From contig KN817619.1 of the NCBI GenBank assembly GCA_000827495.1, forward strand, positions 62,001 to 126,000: a stretch of DNA of 64,000 nt, given 5' to 3'. This DNA is from Hypholoma sublateritium FD-334 SS-4. Its lineage: Eukaryota; Basidiomycota; Agaricomycetes; Agaricales; Strophariaceae. The notes under the pieces are model-generated. The model ran no database searches. It saw nothing but the letters and a program-made list of their open reading frames with translations, and was not told where the DNA came from. Positions within the stretch are counted from its first letter, which is position 1. Each line of letters starts with the position of its first letter. Position numbers and translations under genes: made by a program. Shown piece by piece: positions 10,335 to 22,501 of this stretch.

Positions 10335-13108
10335 ATGGTATCTCCCTCCGATACACGGACCCCCCAGTACAGCGGAGTCGAGCAAGCAAGAATGAGCGTA
10401 CCTGTAACGGAACGTGGACCTATTGACTCGATAGAAGTTGCTGAGCGCTTGGAGACTGATCCTGAGGCAGAATTAGGGTATGTACCGTGTTATTTCTCGT
10501 ACACTATCAATATTTTTTTTGTGCAGCCATGAGGTATTCATCGACATCAACGAAGCTTCTGTATATCCCAGCGAAGAAGCGGAGAATGACCACCAGTACT
10601 GGGTGAATCTACTCAATCCTGTACAGGATAGCAGGAGACGCAATTCCCATGTAATAGCCCCACTGAAGTTTCCACAGTAAGCACAGTATGCACTGAGGTA
10701 TGGCCTTCATATATCTTGCCCGTACAGATCCATGCCCGTGGCGCCTCAAATCGCGAGGGCGGTCAGCACAAATTCCAGCTCCAGCGTCACGTCGCAGTCA
10801 GAATCAGACATTTCTGTCAGTGGAGATGATGCATCGGAATTTCCTGTTACACCTCGCGATTATCCTTCCTCGTACGTCCCTAGCTTAATAACGGAATCAA
10901 TTTATAATCCCTATTTAGCCCGACGGTGGATAGTGAGGTCATTCGGGACCTCGCAAAAATAGAGATAGTCGATGTACACTACGATCGACAAACGGCGTAT
11001 AGAAAAATGATTCCGTATCCTTTGAAGAATAATCCTCTCGAAGCTACCGCTGAGACTGGGCAACAGATTTACCAACATTCATTCAATAGACTTGTTTCGC
11101 CATCTACGCCGAAGGAGACGTCAGTGGGTATTCTGAGAAACGTAATTCATATCATACAGACTGAGGCCTTTTCACCAATTAAGGAGTTCCGCAATGGCCC
11201 TCGAGGAAGGCGCAAAGCTTTATGCGTAAGCAGTTTCTAATTAACCTCATAGGTGCACGCGCAGCGATGCATCAGGAACCTAGACCAATTCACATTCTTC
11301 CTGGTATATCAGATTGGAATAGACTACAAGGGACTAGTCGGTGAAACACTGAAAGGATGCGTCAACGATGCGTATCGCATGCGGGAATTTTTAATTAGTG
11401 AGCGCCGTCTGATTCTTTATTTCGTTTATTAAACTCACATCGAAATAGAGTATGGAAATTATGAGGCAGGAAATATAACTATATTGTCTGAAGGCAGAGG
11501 CGAAGAATCAATCCCCACCAAAAACAACATAATGAACGCTATATGCGACTTGGTAGCTGGAGCAAGGAAAAATGATGTGCTGTTTTTCCATTGTAGGCTT
11601 GCGGGAAGACTTTCTTGCGTATTCCATTACCTGCGTACCAGTACAATCGCCTAATTCCATTGTCTTTTTAGATTCAGGACACGGAAGACAGATTGCTGAC
11701 AAAGATGGCGATGAAATCGACAGCCTCGACGAAGGTATTTCGTGTAACCCTATTCTGGAACTCAAGAGCCAGACCTAATTTCCGTGCTAGTTCTCGTCCC
11801 TGTAGACTACAAAAGGAATGGATATATCTTGGATGATGTCAGTGAACTGTGAAATCATTCTAACGTCGCTGTTTACCAGCTAACGTTTACAGAAATTGCA
11901 CGAGGTTCTGGTATGTCGACAAAGATAAGCATCGGTCACGGCTTTGATTATCAGATTCATCATCAAGGTTAAAGGACTCCCGGAGGGTTGCCGCCTCACT
12001 GTACGTTCACTACGTTACGTCTACTGTTTCATTGGCTCACATTCTACTAGGCATTGATTGACGTGTGTCCCCTAAACCAGTACATGCTATGCAGGGCACG
12101 CTTACTAGATATTGATTTCAAGGCTTGTCATTCGGGGACTATGTTAGGTTCGCATCAAGTAGCTCTCAAATAATGATAGAGACGTTAACAATCTATGGTA
12201 CAGATCTTCCATACAACGTAGTGTCTGTCCTTAAACAGTCTAATAATATTCTGCTTACTCCATCCGTTTTAGTATCACTGCAACGTCTGCAAGAAGATTT
12301 CCCTCGTAACCATTTGCTCATTTTTATGTCAAGATATCCATTGAACATATGCAGGCCCTGTCAAACTACAAGCAGAAACTTGAAGGTTCGTATCCTTGAC
12401 GAAGCTCTCAAAGAACAGTAGAGGCGTTTACATTTTGCGATGCAGATTTTCCGTACTGGCAGGCATGTCACGGTGTCTCGTCAAGTGCCTAATATCCTTC
12501 TTATTTCAGCCGCTTTAGTCTCACATTGACGGGCCGACTCATGAGCTTCAAATCTGCAGCAGGAGAACCACCAGAATCGCTGCTAATGTGGTGGGTCAAA
12601 ACGTCTCCCAATCATTGTATTGATATAATCGTTCAGCGGCTCCAGGTCTCGTGGTCAGGCTGCACGGACAGCCAAGTGAGTAAAGAAGAAGAAAGGAAAA
12701 AAAGCGGGCTGTATTATGGCATTATGACAAATGTAAGCTCACTCCTAACGGTTTCATGGTCGATCACCTAACATGTGTTTGATGCAATGCCTCAAGACGT
12801 TTATTTCATGCATGGGTGAGTTATTCGAAAATGGTGCATATCAGATAAATACTTAGTAAATGTTCAGAGTCTAAGCCATCGCAAACAGTTCAAGAACTGT
12901 ATCACAATATAGTGTCGGCATATCTTCTAACGCAGTACATTTCTGATAGTCTGACTTAATTCACAGACTCCAAATAAGCAGTCCTAAGAACCTCCAAAAA
13001 CCACAGCTCGGGGTATCTCACCAGATGGCAGGTGCAAATACTTTTTGGGAAGTGCTTCTGACCAACCTTGAACCCGCCCAGAACGCGGCGCAGCTATTCG
13101 TGTTTTGA
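10335..13108 (+). CDS. Metacaspase (caspase-like cysteine peptidase), left copy
   Basis: Eighteen short exons (10335-10477, 10527-10676, 10728-10871, 10919-11225, 11313-11397, 11449-11592, 11672-11734, 11791-11837, 11893-11910, 11968-12000, 12051-12062, 12123-12147, 12204-12217, 12519-12590, 12646-12732, 12797-12815, 12868-12913, 12967-13108) give 516 residues with consistent phases. The N-terminal half is a Ser-rich, low-similarity prodomain. The peptidase domain starts at KALCIGIDYKG. The catalytic His lies in FFHYSGHG (split by intron 11593-11671), and the catalytic Cys in IDACHSGTML (codon 12126-12128). The p10-like part has SWSGCTDSQ and GIMTN. Metacaspases cleave after Arg/Lys and act in fungal stress and cell death. 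The 301-base intron 12218-12518 is much larger than in the right copy. Exons as short as 12-25 bases make the model provisional, but it agrees with the right copy. Confidence 0.8.
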
Positions 13109-14180
13109 GTAGCACATCCAAGCGTCAAATTCTCAGGCGGTAGACGCACGCCATGAATGACAAACTCAGCATCAGATGACTGCCGATATTCCGTTCTATT
13201 TAAATAGTCAGAGCCGAAAATGGAAGCTGACGCCTGTCCAGAGGCGCTGGAGAACCTGGGTTGGATCCAGATTACGGGAGAGTGTACGTAGGCAGCAAGC
13301 ACGCTATCCCCTCGCTGGGTAGTTTGTGAGGGCACGCGCTGGAGCATTCGGTGGACTCGCTATGGCGCTGCATGTCCTCCGGCCCTCGGCTCTTCTTCAC
13401 CTCAATTATATAGCTAATATAGCAGGCTGTTCGTCAATGGTTCAATGCGTAATTTGTGATAAAATCAAGCACGCTCGTCAAATAAATTAACGTGACCATC
13501 GCGGCCCTAGTTCCGGTGCCCTGGCTCCCTATTTAGGCGCGGATCCGTGTATATGTGCCCGCGCATGCAGTGTTATGTCCGCGGAATACGGGTCGCGGGA
13601 GGCATACGCAATTGATGTCAAGGTTGGGCGCAGTGACGCCGCATTCGTTCAGGCGTTCTTAGGTGATTAGATGATAAGTGTGCATTCCATGGAACATGAC
13701 TGTTCCAGAGATGTCTGTCTGTGGCCCTCAAACGGAGACGTGACAGTTATACTAGGGTGGTTCTGATAAGTCGTTCGGAACAATACTAATCAATTCTACG
13801 AATGCGCTGTAAAAGGCCTTGGCGACGATAGATACATAAGATAGATTTATTGTGTCATCTTCTTAGGTATGTAATCCGATCTTCGTACGCTGCGCAACCC
13901 AATGTGGCGTTATGATAGACTATTCCATCAACACCGAAAAGCACACCAAGGCTGAAACCTCCACTAGTAAGCTATCACTCAAACGTTCATAAACCAGAAA
14001 TGATATGTAGATTCTTAATAGTTCTAATATGTAGTTCTTAATTTTAGCGTGTTTCCGACAGGCGTATAACGGAAAGAGAGGCTAAAATAGAGGCTCATGC
14101 AGAGCAGCATTAAGATTGGGAAGACGCATTCCAAACCAGGAACTGTACTTCTGGAGAATTGTGGTATGCACATAGGGGGT
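13109..14180. other. Intergenic; inner end of left arm
   Basis: Nothing recognised. A 109-residue minus-strand frame (13018-13347) overlaps the end of the metacaspase and is probably chance. Base composition is still like the arm; the GC-rich island begins after about 14.2 kb. Confidence 0.45.
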
Positions 14181-17100
14181 TAGTACGTGTTTTTCTGCGT
14201 TTCACGTACAGTGATTAATTTTCTGCCAGATCTGAGTTCTGTTCCGGACATGGGAGGGGTGGCAGGAGGACGCGCGGGACGCACGGGTCGGTTCGTTTCC
14301 TGTCCACCCACCTGCAGATTCGCTGATGCGCAAAATGCGTCATCGAGCATTGTGGAATCGCGCCGTACGGACGCACGCATGTGGAAGCCCCATATGTCAT
14401 CCACCAAAGAACATAAGCTATTCCCAGCCCAGGAATGTGGACCATTTACATTATGTATAGATTACTCTATGCACCCCAATCTTCCATGCGTGCACGCCCG
14501 TCGCCGGCTCGCACCCTTCCGGTAGCACCCCCCTCCCACCACGCTCATGGCGGCGTCCCACGCGCGCACGCCAGTCGCTCGCCGGGACAGGGGAATGGGC
14601 CGCGCCACACGCTGCGCCTAAACTGAGTTTATCGAGTGGCTATTCCTGACGGAGGAATCACCGTGTGTCATCGTCGTACGACATATTCCCGTCTCGTAAG
14701 TGCGGATCATGTACATAGTATACATCGTATACGCATCATCATATGTATCTATGTCCTCTGCACGTACTGCACCTGTCGCCGGTTGGCTGGTGTGTAGCCG
14801 GCCGTACGACATGCCCGTCTTACTCACCCACGAGCACTGCGCCGTCCCACGCATGCACGCAACTTTCTCCCAAGTATAGACCACGGGATACGCCCCACGC
14901 CGTTTTGTGTCCAGAGAAATTTACTTTCCAGCGGCTATTCCAGACGAGAATAGCGCACGGAGCGCCGCCGCCACAGGCGGCATGACCATGACATTGAATC
15001 CACAAAATATGCAACCCATAAGTCTGGCGCATATGGGACGCGCTGTCCGTGCTTGAACAGGTCGAAAGGCTCTCCCGCGCGAAGTTTCTCGGGGTGCGAG
15101 CTTCGACTCATGCAGTGGGCCTATCGTTAGTTATAATTAGTCGAGGTGAGTCGAATGTGCGCGATCGGCTACCGGCCCGCGGTGCTACTAGCGGGCCGGA
15201 TCGGAAGGTGCGGGCCAAGTACATAGCAGTTGGGAGCGCTTGCGCCATTCTCAGGTCTTGGATGTGCGCGAAGGACAGGTGAGAGTATTTGCAGGAGGCT
15301 TGCGACGTTTGCGAGGTATCAATCGCGTCGACTAGCCTTACGGCGAACGGCCTTGAAGCGCATTGCCAGGCTCAGGCCATTCCAGTGCGCGGCATGCACA
15401 GGCGCTCATTGGACTGGGCGGAGTGCATGGCGCGCACTCCTGCATAGAGGCGCACTCTGCCTGGACGCCAGACGCGATGTGTTCCCATACCGGACGCACG
15501 GCTCGCCGTTCGCCGGGCGGCTATTTATTCTCTGTGTTTTTGCGGAGTGATACATATGATATGCCATGGCATCGCGGCGCGGCGCGTCCGACGTGCGTTC
15601 TTTTCGTAAATAGATCGACGGATTGTGCAATCTGCGGGGCGGTGGCGTTGGCGGCCATGGGTACGCCCACTGGATGGCGATGCTTCAGTTATAGTTATGT
15701 ATCTATTATTCGAGTTTTCTCGGGACTGCAACGCCGTCGCCGAAGCGAGGCGCGATGAGGAGTGTGCTTGAGTGATTAAAATTCTATACCTGTGCTGCGA
15801 ATTCGGGTTGCCTTTCATGCTCAACCGGGCAGGCTAAATGCGTACTATGTAAGCCCGTACAAGCGCACGCCTGTCAATGGACGCGGTACGCACCCACCGC
15901 GCCAAGCGGCGCTGCCGTGGGTATTCATTATATGATGATGTCAGGACGACATCGACATCGAATCGCAGTGCTTCTATTCACAGAACTCGATATCTTTGTC
16001 TCACTGAAACCCCGACATAGGAATCGTCGTCGTCGTCCTAGTATCTGCAATACCATTTAATGTATCAAAATTATCACAGCCCTCTGAATTCCCCAATAGG
16101 TACTCTTTTTCTAAATCGAGCCTTTCTCCACGCATGGGTGCTGTATGTAATGTCTCCACCGGCGCGTATGATGCTTTCGGGTATAAATAGAACTGTATTA
16201 TGCTGCGATTTGACGGGCACTGCGGCCGCCGATGGCGGAAAATTGTGAAAAACAAAACTAGAAGAGGTAACATAAGCACGGCGCTGGCCATATGTTTTGC
16301 CAGCTCCACGCCACGTCCGACTCGGAGGCCGCCGTAACGTCATTGTTGGCGGCGAATAGAACGAAAAAAACAAACAAGAAGCGCGCCAGCCCACCGGCGC
16401 CAGCGCCACAACATATGTACGCACATATGTTTTCCCAGCGCCATGTCAACACGTTGATGGGCAACTTGTTGGAACGTGTGCAGATATGTTTTCCAGCACA
16501 CGCCAGGGATCGGCGGCGGCGACGCGCTCCGCGCACCCTACCTAGGCGCTCGCCTCTGCGCTATCGCAGGCGATGCGCGCCGAGCGGCTCTGATATAACC
16601 TTATGTTATGTTTTAATTTCCGTCTTTTCCCGGGCGCACAACGCCATCATCCAAGCGAATGAATGCAGCGTCACGGCGTTCACTCTGACAGCCACGGCAC
16701 CCACCCGAAGTAAACGCGGCGCCGGCCGGGCGGCGCGCCACAGGCTATCTTCTATCTTCGTATGTATGCTGACGCTGGAAAGTATGTATTCTTGGGACGG
16801 TAACTGTACGCCATCATCGAAGCGAGGCGCGATGATGCGCGTGCTCGAAATACCCAGTTTGGGTGCTTTCTATTGGTGCGATGCGCCCCCACCGTCGGGC
16901 GGGCGCCGAGGCTTGTATTCGCGGAACAAGACCGTCCAATGAGATTGTGATCTCAAGTCGCCGCTCGGGCTATAATTACGCTGGCGCGCGCGCTCCGCCT
17001 GGTGGTGCGCAGCGCACAGACAGCGCTCCAGGAATCATGCATTTGGTAGAACTCACAGACGCACGCCTGCCGATGGACGCAGCGCGCACCCACCGCGCGC

Positions 17101-19893
17101 CGTGCGTTCACCGGCGCTGCTACCGTGGGTATATTACTGTCATCCGTACATAGGCGCTGTCCCCAGACGCCAGCCAACTGTCGACATCGCCCAAGCGAGG
17201 CGAACACGGGTGTATAAATAACTACAATTGCCCGGGACGAACCGGGGAGCGCAAAGCTAAGTATGTATGCCAGAGCCCGGTGTGCAGGGGGTGCGAATCA
17301 TCTACTTACATATGTCATTGTCAACGAGAGGCGGCCGTGCGGGGTGCGCGCTAGCCGCGCGCCGCCGATCCCCTGCCCTGCCCTGCGCCATCCGTTCCTG
17401 GGCGCGATGGGGATAAACACCCCCTTGACAGGTTGTGGCACGCCGCGGGCTGGGAAATTGTAGACATATCGTGCGCCGTGCGGCGACGATGACATAGTGT
17501 GGAGCTGCGAAAACATACGGGTACGGGCGCATATGTATGTTATGGCGCACCGACAGGACGGCGCGCCGGCGTGTCTCGCTGGGTATTGGGCCTCTGCAAA
17601 TACGCAGGAAGGCGCGCGCGCCGCTGGGCGTGTGGGCCCTGGAGAACGAACGACGTGGACGGCGCGTGCGTGCTGTTCTGTTCTGTTCTGTTCGCCTGGC
17701 TCGTCGCTGGGCGCGGTGCGCGCCGCGACGCTGTTTTTTTGATTTCGGCTCGGCGCCTGCCGCGCGCTGCGAACGCACGTCTCCAGCCCCACTCGTCGCC
17801 CGCCACCCCGCCTGCGGGTGCGCGCGGTGCGCACCCGCGCCGTCCCGAGCTGCGCGACGCCATCGTGGTTATTTACCATACGCGGCTGCGGTGTCAGGGC
17901 AGGGCGCGCGTCGCGGGGTTCGATTCGTGCGCACGCATTTTATCTATGTACACACCAAAGGCAAATTCTATCCCCGGAGGCCTATGTCATTCCCTGATCT
18001 TCGGCCAATTTCTTTGTTATCCTCGGTTGACCCAGGGATCTACCACGCTGAGCATGTTCGGCGGTCCTGCGTCTGCACAACACACCCACTTGTCGCCCCG
18101 CGCCGCGGTGCGCAGGACGCTATGCGCCCGTCCCATCCTGCGTTCCAAAACCACCAGGCGTACGTACATATCATTATCGGCGCGCCCAATATCCCAGAGC
18201 GGCGTCCTCTAGCATAGCACGGGCGCAGCGCAGTGTCTCTCCGTCGCGGCGATGCGTTCGTCTGTACATAAAACTGTATTTGATACAGCGCCTATAAACG
18301 ACAATATCCCCCCACCCGTGACGCGCGGCGCGCGGTGCGTGCGCATCGCGTGCACAGACATGCGCTGCAGCACGCCCGCGTATTATCCGCAGCCATGCGC
18401 CGGCCGCCTGCGCATCGACGAACGCGCGCCGTCGTCGCCGTCGTCCGTCTGGGCGGCACGCGCCGTGTAAAGGGACACCAAGGGCGGCAGCGCGCGCAGG
18501 CGTTATGGCGCCCAGGCCAACACACGGCGGCGTCTTTCTTGTATTCTGCACGCCCCCGTCATGAGCCGCCGGTGCAGGACATCTCGTCTGCTAAGTATGC
18601 AAATCTCGTCTGCTGCGTTTGAAAATATGGGGTGCGCGGTAAGAAAGTGAACGTCGAACATGCTCTACAGCGCGCCGGCGCCCCGGCGCGGGGCCCAGAA
18701 CCAGCGCGACGTACGCGTCTCCATATGTAATGTAAGCACGCATGGTGCGGTGCCGCGCCACAACATGCGCACCACGTATTTTCGTTCTCCCAGCGTCGAC
18801 GATCGGATTTATGTCACCCCCCTCCCCAAGTCTGACGCGCACCCACATACTTATACTGCACGTCCACGCCCCATCGCAGGCGTCGCCTCCAGCCAGGCAC
18901 CGATATCGCGCGGGATCGGCGGCGCCTGGAGGGGGCGTTACGGCAGCGGCCCACGGTATAATGAAATCAGGGGGGCGTCCCACGCACATGCACATGGGGC
19001 GGGGTGTGGACCGCCTGCATACGCGCGGGGGTGGGGCACCGGGCCGGTAGGCCGGTGGTGTGCGTTGCGGTGCGCTAGGTGGGTGTGGGTGTGTGGGCGG
19101 TAGGTAGAAAGTAGTAGGAGGGGGGTAGGGAGGTGGTAGGTGGTAGGTAGGGCGGCGGGAGGGGCGGCCGATCGCGCGCGGGATTACGGAATGCGGAATG
19201 AACGCCTATTCTGGGGCATGTCTGTCTGTTTTTTTTCCGCTGTTCTACATATCACGCCGCCGCGGGGGTATCATATCAGCGCCGCTCTGTGTCTATGTAT
19301 TGGGTATACGTGGAATGGAGCTGAGGCTGGCGCTAGACTGGGGCGCACGATGCAGAGCGGGGCGGCATCGGGGCTGCGTATCGGCGGGGCGGGTACGTGT
19401 CGTGATGCGGCGGGTGGTGCACTCTATCTATTATGTGTGCGATCGGCGATGGCGGGTGGTTGGCTGGCTCGCCTGCCTGGTTCGGTAGGACATCGGCCAC
19501 CGCGCGCGGTTCATCTCCGATGCGCATCGGACGCCCCCCCACCCAGTGTCGCGTCGTGCGACGTGGATCCGCACCGCTGGCGTGTGTCGCGCGCGCGCAC
19601 GGCGGCGTGTGTCCGCGGGGTGCGGGTCGCCAGGACGGACGGCGCGCACGGACGCTGGCACACTGGGCGCCTGGCGCCTGGCGTCGGCGGACTCGGGGGA
19701 AGAAGCACCGTGCGGCGCAGATCCAGCGATAGGCTCGCTGGATCCGAACAGCACTATGTTTTGTTTTCCAGGCCGTGTCCGCGCCGGCGTGATGGCCAGA
19801 TGGTGATGTTGCGCCGCACGCGTGGGCCCGAACACGGGCGTCCTTATATTGCGCCCGCGCCGGGTCCTCTGCCCCACCCCACTTGCCCCAAGC
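14181..19893. repeat. GC-rich degenerate repeat tract
   Basis: About 5.7 kb, strongly GC-rich, with long overlapping frames on both strands that are a by-product of composition. Recurring blocks include cgaagcgaggcgcgatga near 15738 and 16816, with a weaker form near 17188. A second block, around ggacgc then gcacccaccgcgc, occurs near 15876 and 17070 and each time is followed by gctgc, ccgtgggtat and an AT-rich gap. CATATG occurs far more often than composition predicts. I find no gene. It may be satellite-like or a heavily diverged tandem array. Confidence 0.6.
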
Positions 19894-22501
19894 ATGCCGC
19901 CCGCCGTTGAGGAGGAAGGCGCCCCGCGGAGCGCCTCGAGCTCGCCGCCGCCCGCGCCCGAGAGCACGTACGTGCCCCCCCTGAGTAGAGGACGTCGCTG
20001 ACCCCGCTGCAGGCCCCACCCGCGCAAGCGCAAGGCGCGCGACGCCGACACAGACGCCGAGCACGCGCGGCCCGCGCCCGACCCGCCCATCGCAGGCGCC
20101 AGCGCCCCTGCCTCACCCGCGCCCACTAACAGCACCCCGCGCACGCCACCGTCCCCCGCCGCCCCGTCCCCCGCGGCGTCTGCGCCCGCCCAACCCGCAC
20201 CCGCCGCGGAGGCGCCGAGCAGCGAGTACGAGGCGGGCCGCGTCGTGTGCGAGGCGTGCGCGGGCAGCGTGTCCTTCCGCGACGACGCGAGCGGCGGGTT
20301 CACGCTGCGCCACTGGGAGGCGCACCGTGTCAGCTGGTGCGCGCCCCCCCTTCTTCCCTGTGCATCTGCTCACGCCCCGCAGCCCCGCCGCGCCCCCGCG
20401 CCCCGGCCCCGCGGGCCCCTTCGCCGCGCGCACCCCGCCGCCGCCGTCTGCGCCCATCCTCCCTGCGCTCCACGCCGCCGCGGGGGGCGCCGCGCACCCC
20501 AAGCGCCGGCGCGCCAAGCGCACGGAAGACGAGCGCATCGCGTACCTCCGCAGCGACCCGTACGTCGCCGCCTTCGAGCCGTACCGCGTCCTCTGCGCCT
20601 CGTGCGACAAGTGGATCCGCCTCCGCCCGAACAGCACGTACTGCTCCATCCCGTGGGACGCGCACCGCAAGTCCTGCCTCGCAAAAAAGGTCACCGCGCG
20701 CAACCCGTATGCGCTGGCGGAGCGCACGGCGCTGCTCGCGCGCGATCCGGATGTGCGGAAGTTCGATGCGGAGAGGCTGCTGTGCAACTTGTGTGACCGG
20801 TGGCTGCCCCTCCCGCCGGAGGACCACCTCGCGGCGGTGCAAAGCTGGCTTGCGCACCGCGCGGCGTGTGGGCGGCGCGGGCGCGGGCGCCCGGGGGAGG
20901 AGGACGCCGACGGCGAGGCGCGCGATGGGTCCGAGCCGCGGTGCGTCGCTTCTTCCTCGTATGTTCATTTCTGACGCCGCGCACAGCACCTCGAACGACG
21001 ACGACGCCCCAGCGCGCTCGCCGTCCCTCCCACCCGGGGCCGGGGCCGGGGCGCACCCCACGCGCTTCCCGCCCCTCCCGCCGCCCGCAGGCGCCTCCAC
21101 CTCCACCGCCGGCGCCGGGCCCGCGAACGGCGCTGGCCCCAGCGCCGGGCCCTCCACCGCCGGCGCGCACTCGCCCTCTCCACACCCGCACCCCCACCCC
21201 TCAACCCACCCCCTCCCACCCCCCCACCCCCTATCCTCCGGCACGCACCACACCCCCGCGACCTACGCCCCCGCGCACGAGTCGCGCCGGCGCAACGCCG
21301 AGCAGCGCGCCGCGACCCTGCGCGCGGACCGGCTCATCGCGCGCGTCGAGCCGAACCGCGTCTTCTGCGCGCTGTGCCGCAAGTGGGTGCAGCTCAGGCA
21401 GGATTCGAGCTTTTGCGCGTATCCGTGGGTGCAGCATCGGGGGAAGTGTCTGCGGCGGAGGTGCGGGGCTTTTTTCTTCGTTTTGTGTTTCGTGTTTTTC
21501 TGGGTGGGGCTGATGGGTTTTTTAGTGAGAGGCGCACGGCGAAAGCAGCCGAAGCAGCACACATGAAATCCGCCCTCTCCTCCGCCTCCTCCCCCAGCCT
21601 ACCCTTCGCCCGGCGCCCCCCCTCCCACACCACCACCACCGCCTCCTCCTCCTCCGCCGCATATCAAACACACCCCGCCACCGCCGGCGCCTCCTCCTCG
21701 GCGCACCGCGGCGCGTACACGACCGGCAGCACCAGCCCGTACGCCGAGCACCCCTTCCACAGGGGCGGCGCCGCGCGCCCGCACCCCCCGCGTGGGCGGC
21801 GCGCCGACGCCGAGGACGGCGGCGGCGAGGACGGCGGCGAGGAGGATGGGGAGGTGGACGACGAGGATGAGTTGGCGTCGCGCGGCGCGTCGGAGGACGA
21901 CGAGGCGAGCGACGCCGAGGCCGCGGCTGCCGCTGCGTACGCCTCGACCCTGCGCGCGGGGCGGCACACCGGCGCGGCGGGCTATGCCCCTAGGGCGCGC
22001 GGGGTGCAGAGGGCGCACAGGGGTGTGTATGGGGGGTATGAAGGGGGGCGCTACCCCGCTGCGCGCACGTGGTCGGGCGAGGAAGACGCAGACGCAGATG
22101 GGGACGGCGAGGCGGACGGGGATGGCGAGGCGGACGCGGACGCGGAGGGCGAGTGGGTTGATGATGAAGGTGTGGGTGGTCCGAGGCGCGGGCTCGCGGA
22201 GCTTGACTCCCCTTCTGGACGGTGCGCTCGTCCTTCTATTCTCGCGCAAAAACTAACATAAAACGCGTATAGCACGCACTTCGTGCACACCTCCCTCACA
22301 CACCTCTTCCGCACGACCTACGCGCCCGCCGACGCGCTGCGCGTCTCAGCGCTGCTCGCGTACCTCAACGCGGCGATGCCGCCGGACAAGCACGAGGAGT
22401 TCGACACCGCCGAGGTCGCGCGCGCGGTCGGCGCCCTCGCGGGGCGCGGGCGCGTGGTGTTTGAGGGGGATGTGATGCGCGTTGTTGGGCGGGGGACGTA
22501 G
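19894..22501 (+). CDS. Nuclear-type protein with four C2HC zinc-finger-like modules
   Basis: Six exons (19894-19967, 20013-20336, 20383-20940, 20987-21460, 21526-22221, 22273-22501) give 784 residues. All five introns are phase 2. Four modules share the pattern C-x2-C, a variable loop, W-x2-H-R-x2-C. They start with CEAC (about 20250), CASC (about 20595), CNLC (about 20784) and CALC (about 21367) and end in WEAHRVSC, WDAHRKSC, WLAHRAAC and WVQHRGKC. Modules 2-4 each follow a segment with the signature x-R-V/L-L/F-C. A basic HPRKRK near residue 26 and KRRRAKR near 20500 are likely nuclear signals. Long Pro/Ala/Ser linkers and an Asp/Glu-rich stretch (about 21800-22170) separate the modules from a compact C-terminal domain. 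Extreme GC-ending codon use matches the GC-rich island and the genes after 58 kb, not the flanking arms. I recall similar uncharacterised proteins in Agaricomycetes. DNA binding is inference. Confidence 0.8.

Larger units (their letters stand above)
2225..13108. repeat. Left arm of giant inverted duplication (F-box, NACHT, metacaspase)
   Basis: The reverse complement of this stretch is found at about 43.3-55.3 kb. The outer edge is near 2225, where the bases just 3' of the arsenic gene begin to match the complement of about 55290. Gene order is mirrored exactly. Similarity is strongest over the NACHT gene, moderate over the F-box gene, and lower but clear over the metacaspase gene. The intergenic stretch at roughly 8.5-10.3 kb shows no obvious counterpart. 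Confidence 0.9.

Noticed and set aside
12148..12179. 32-base intron in the left metacaspase
   Set aside because: Too short for a fungal spliceosomal intron; the next acceptor (12203) gives 56 bases and the consensus TMLDLPY.
14187..20000. Many long overlapping frames on both strands in the GC-rich tract
   Set aside because: High GC removes stop codons in several frames at once; none has family motifs, consistent start context or splice structure.
20113..22314. Long minus-strand frames opposite the zinc-finger gene (for example 20330-21253)
   Set aside because: They are the complement of strongly GC-biased coding sequence; the plus strand shows repeated Cys/His modules and consistent phase-2 introns.
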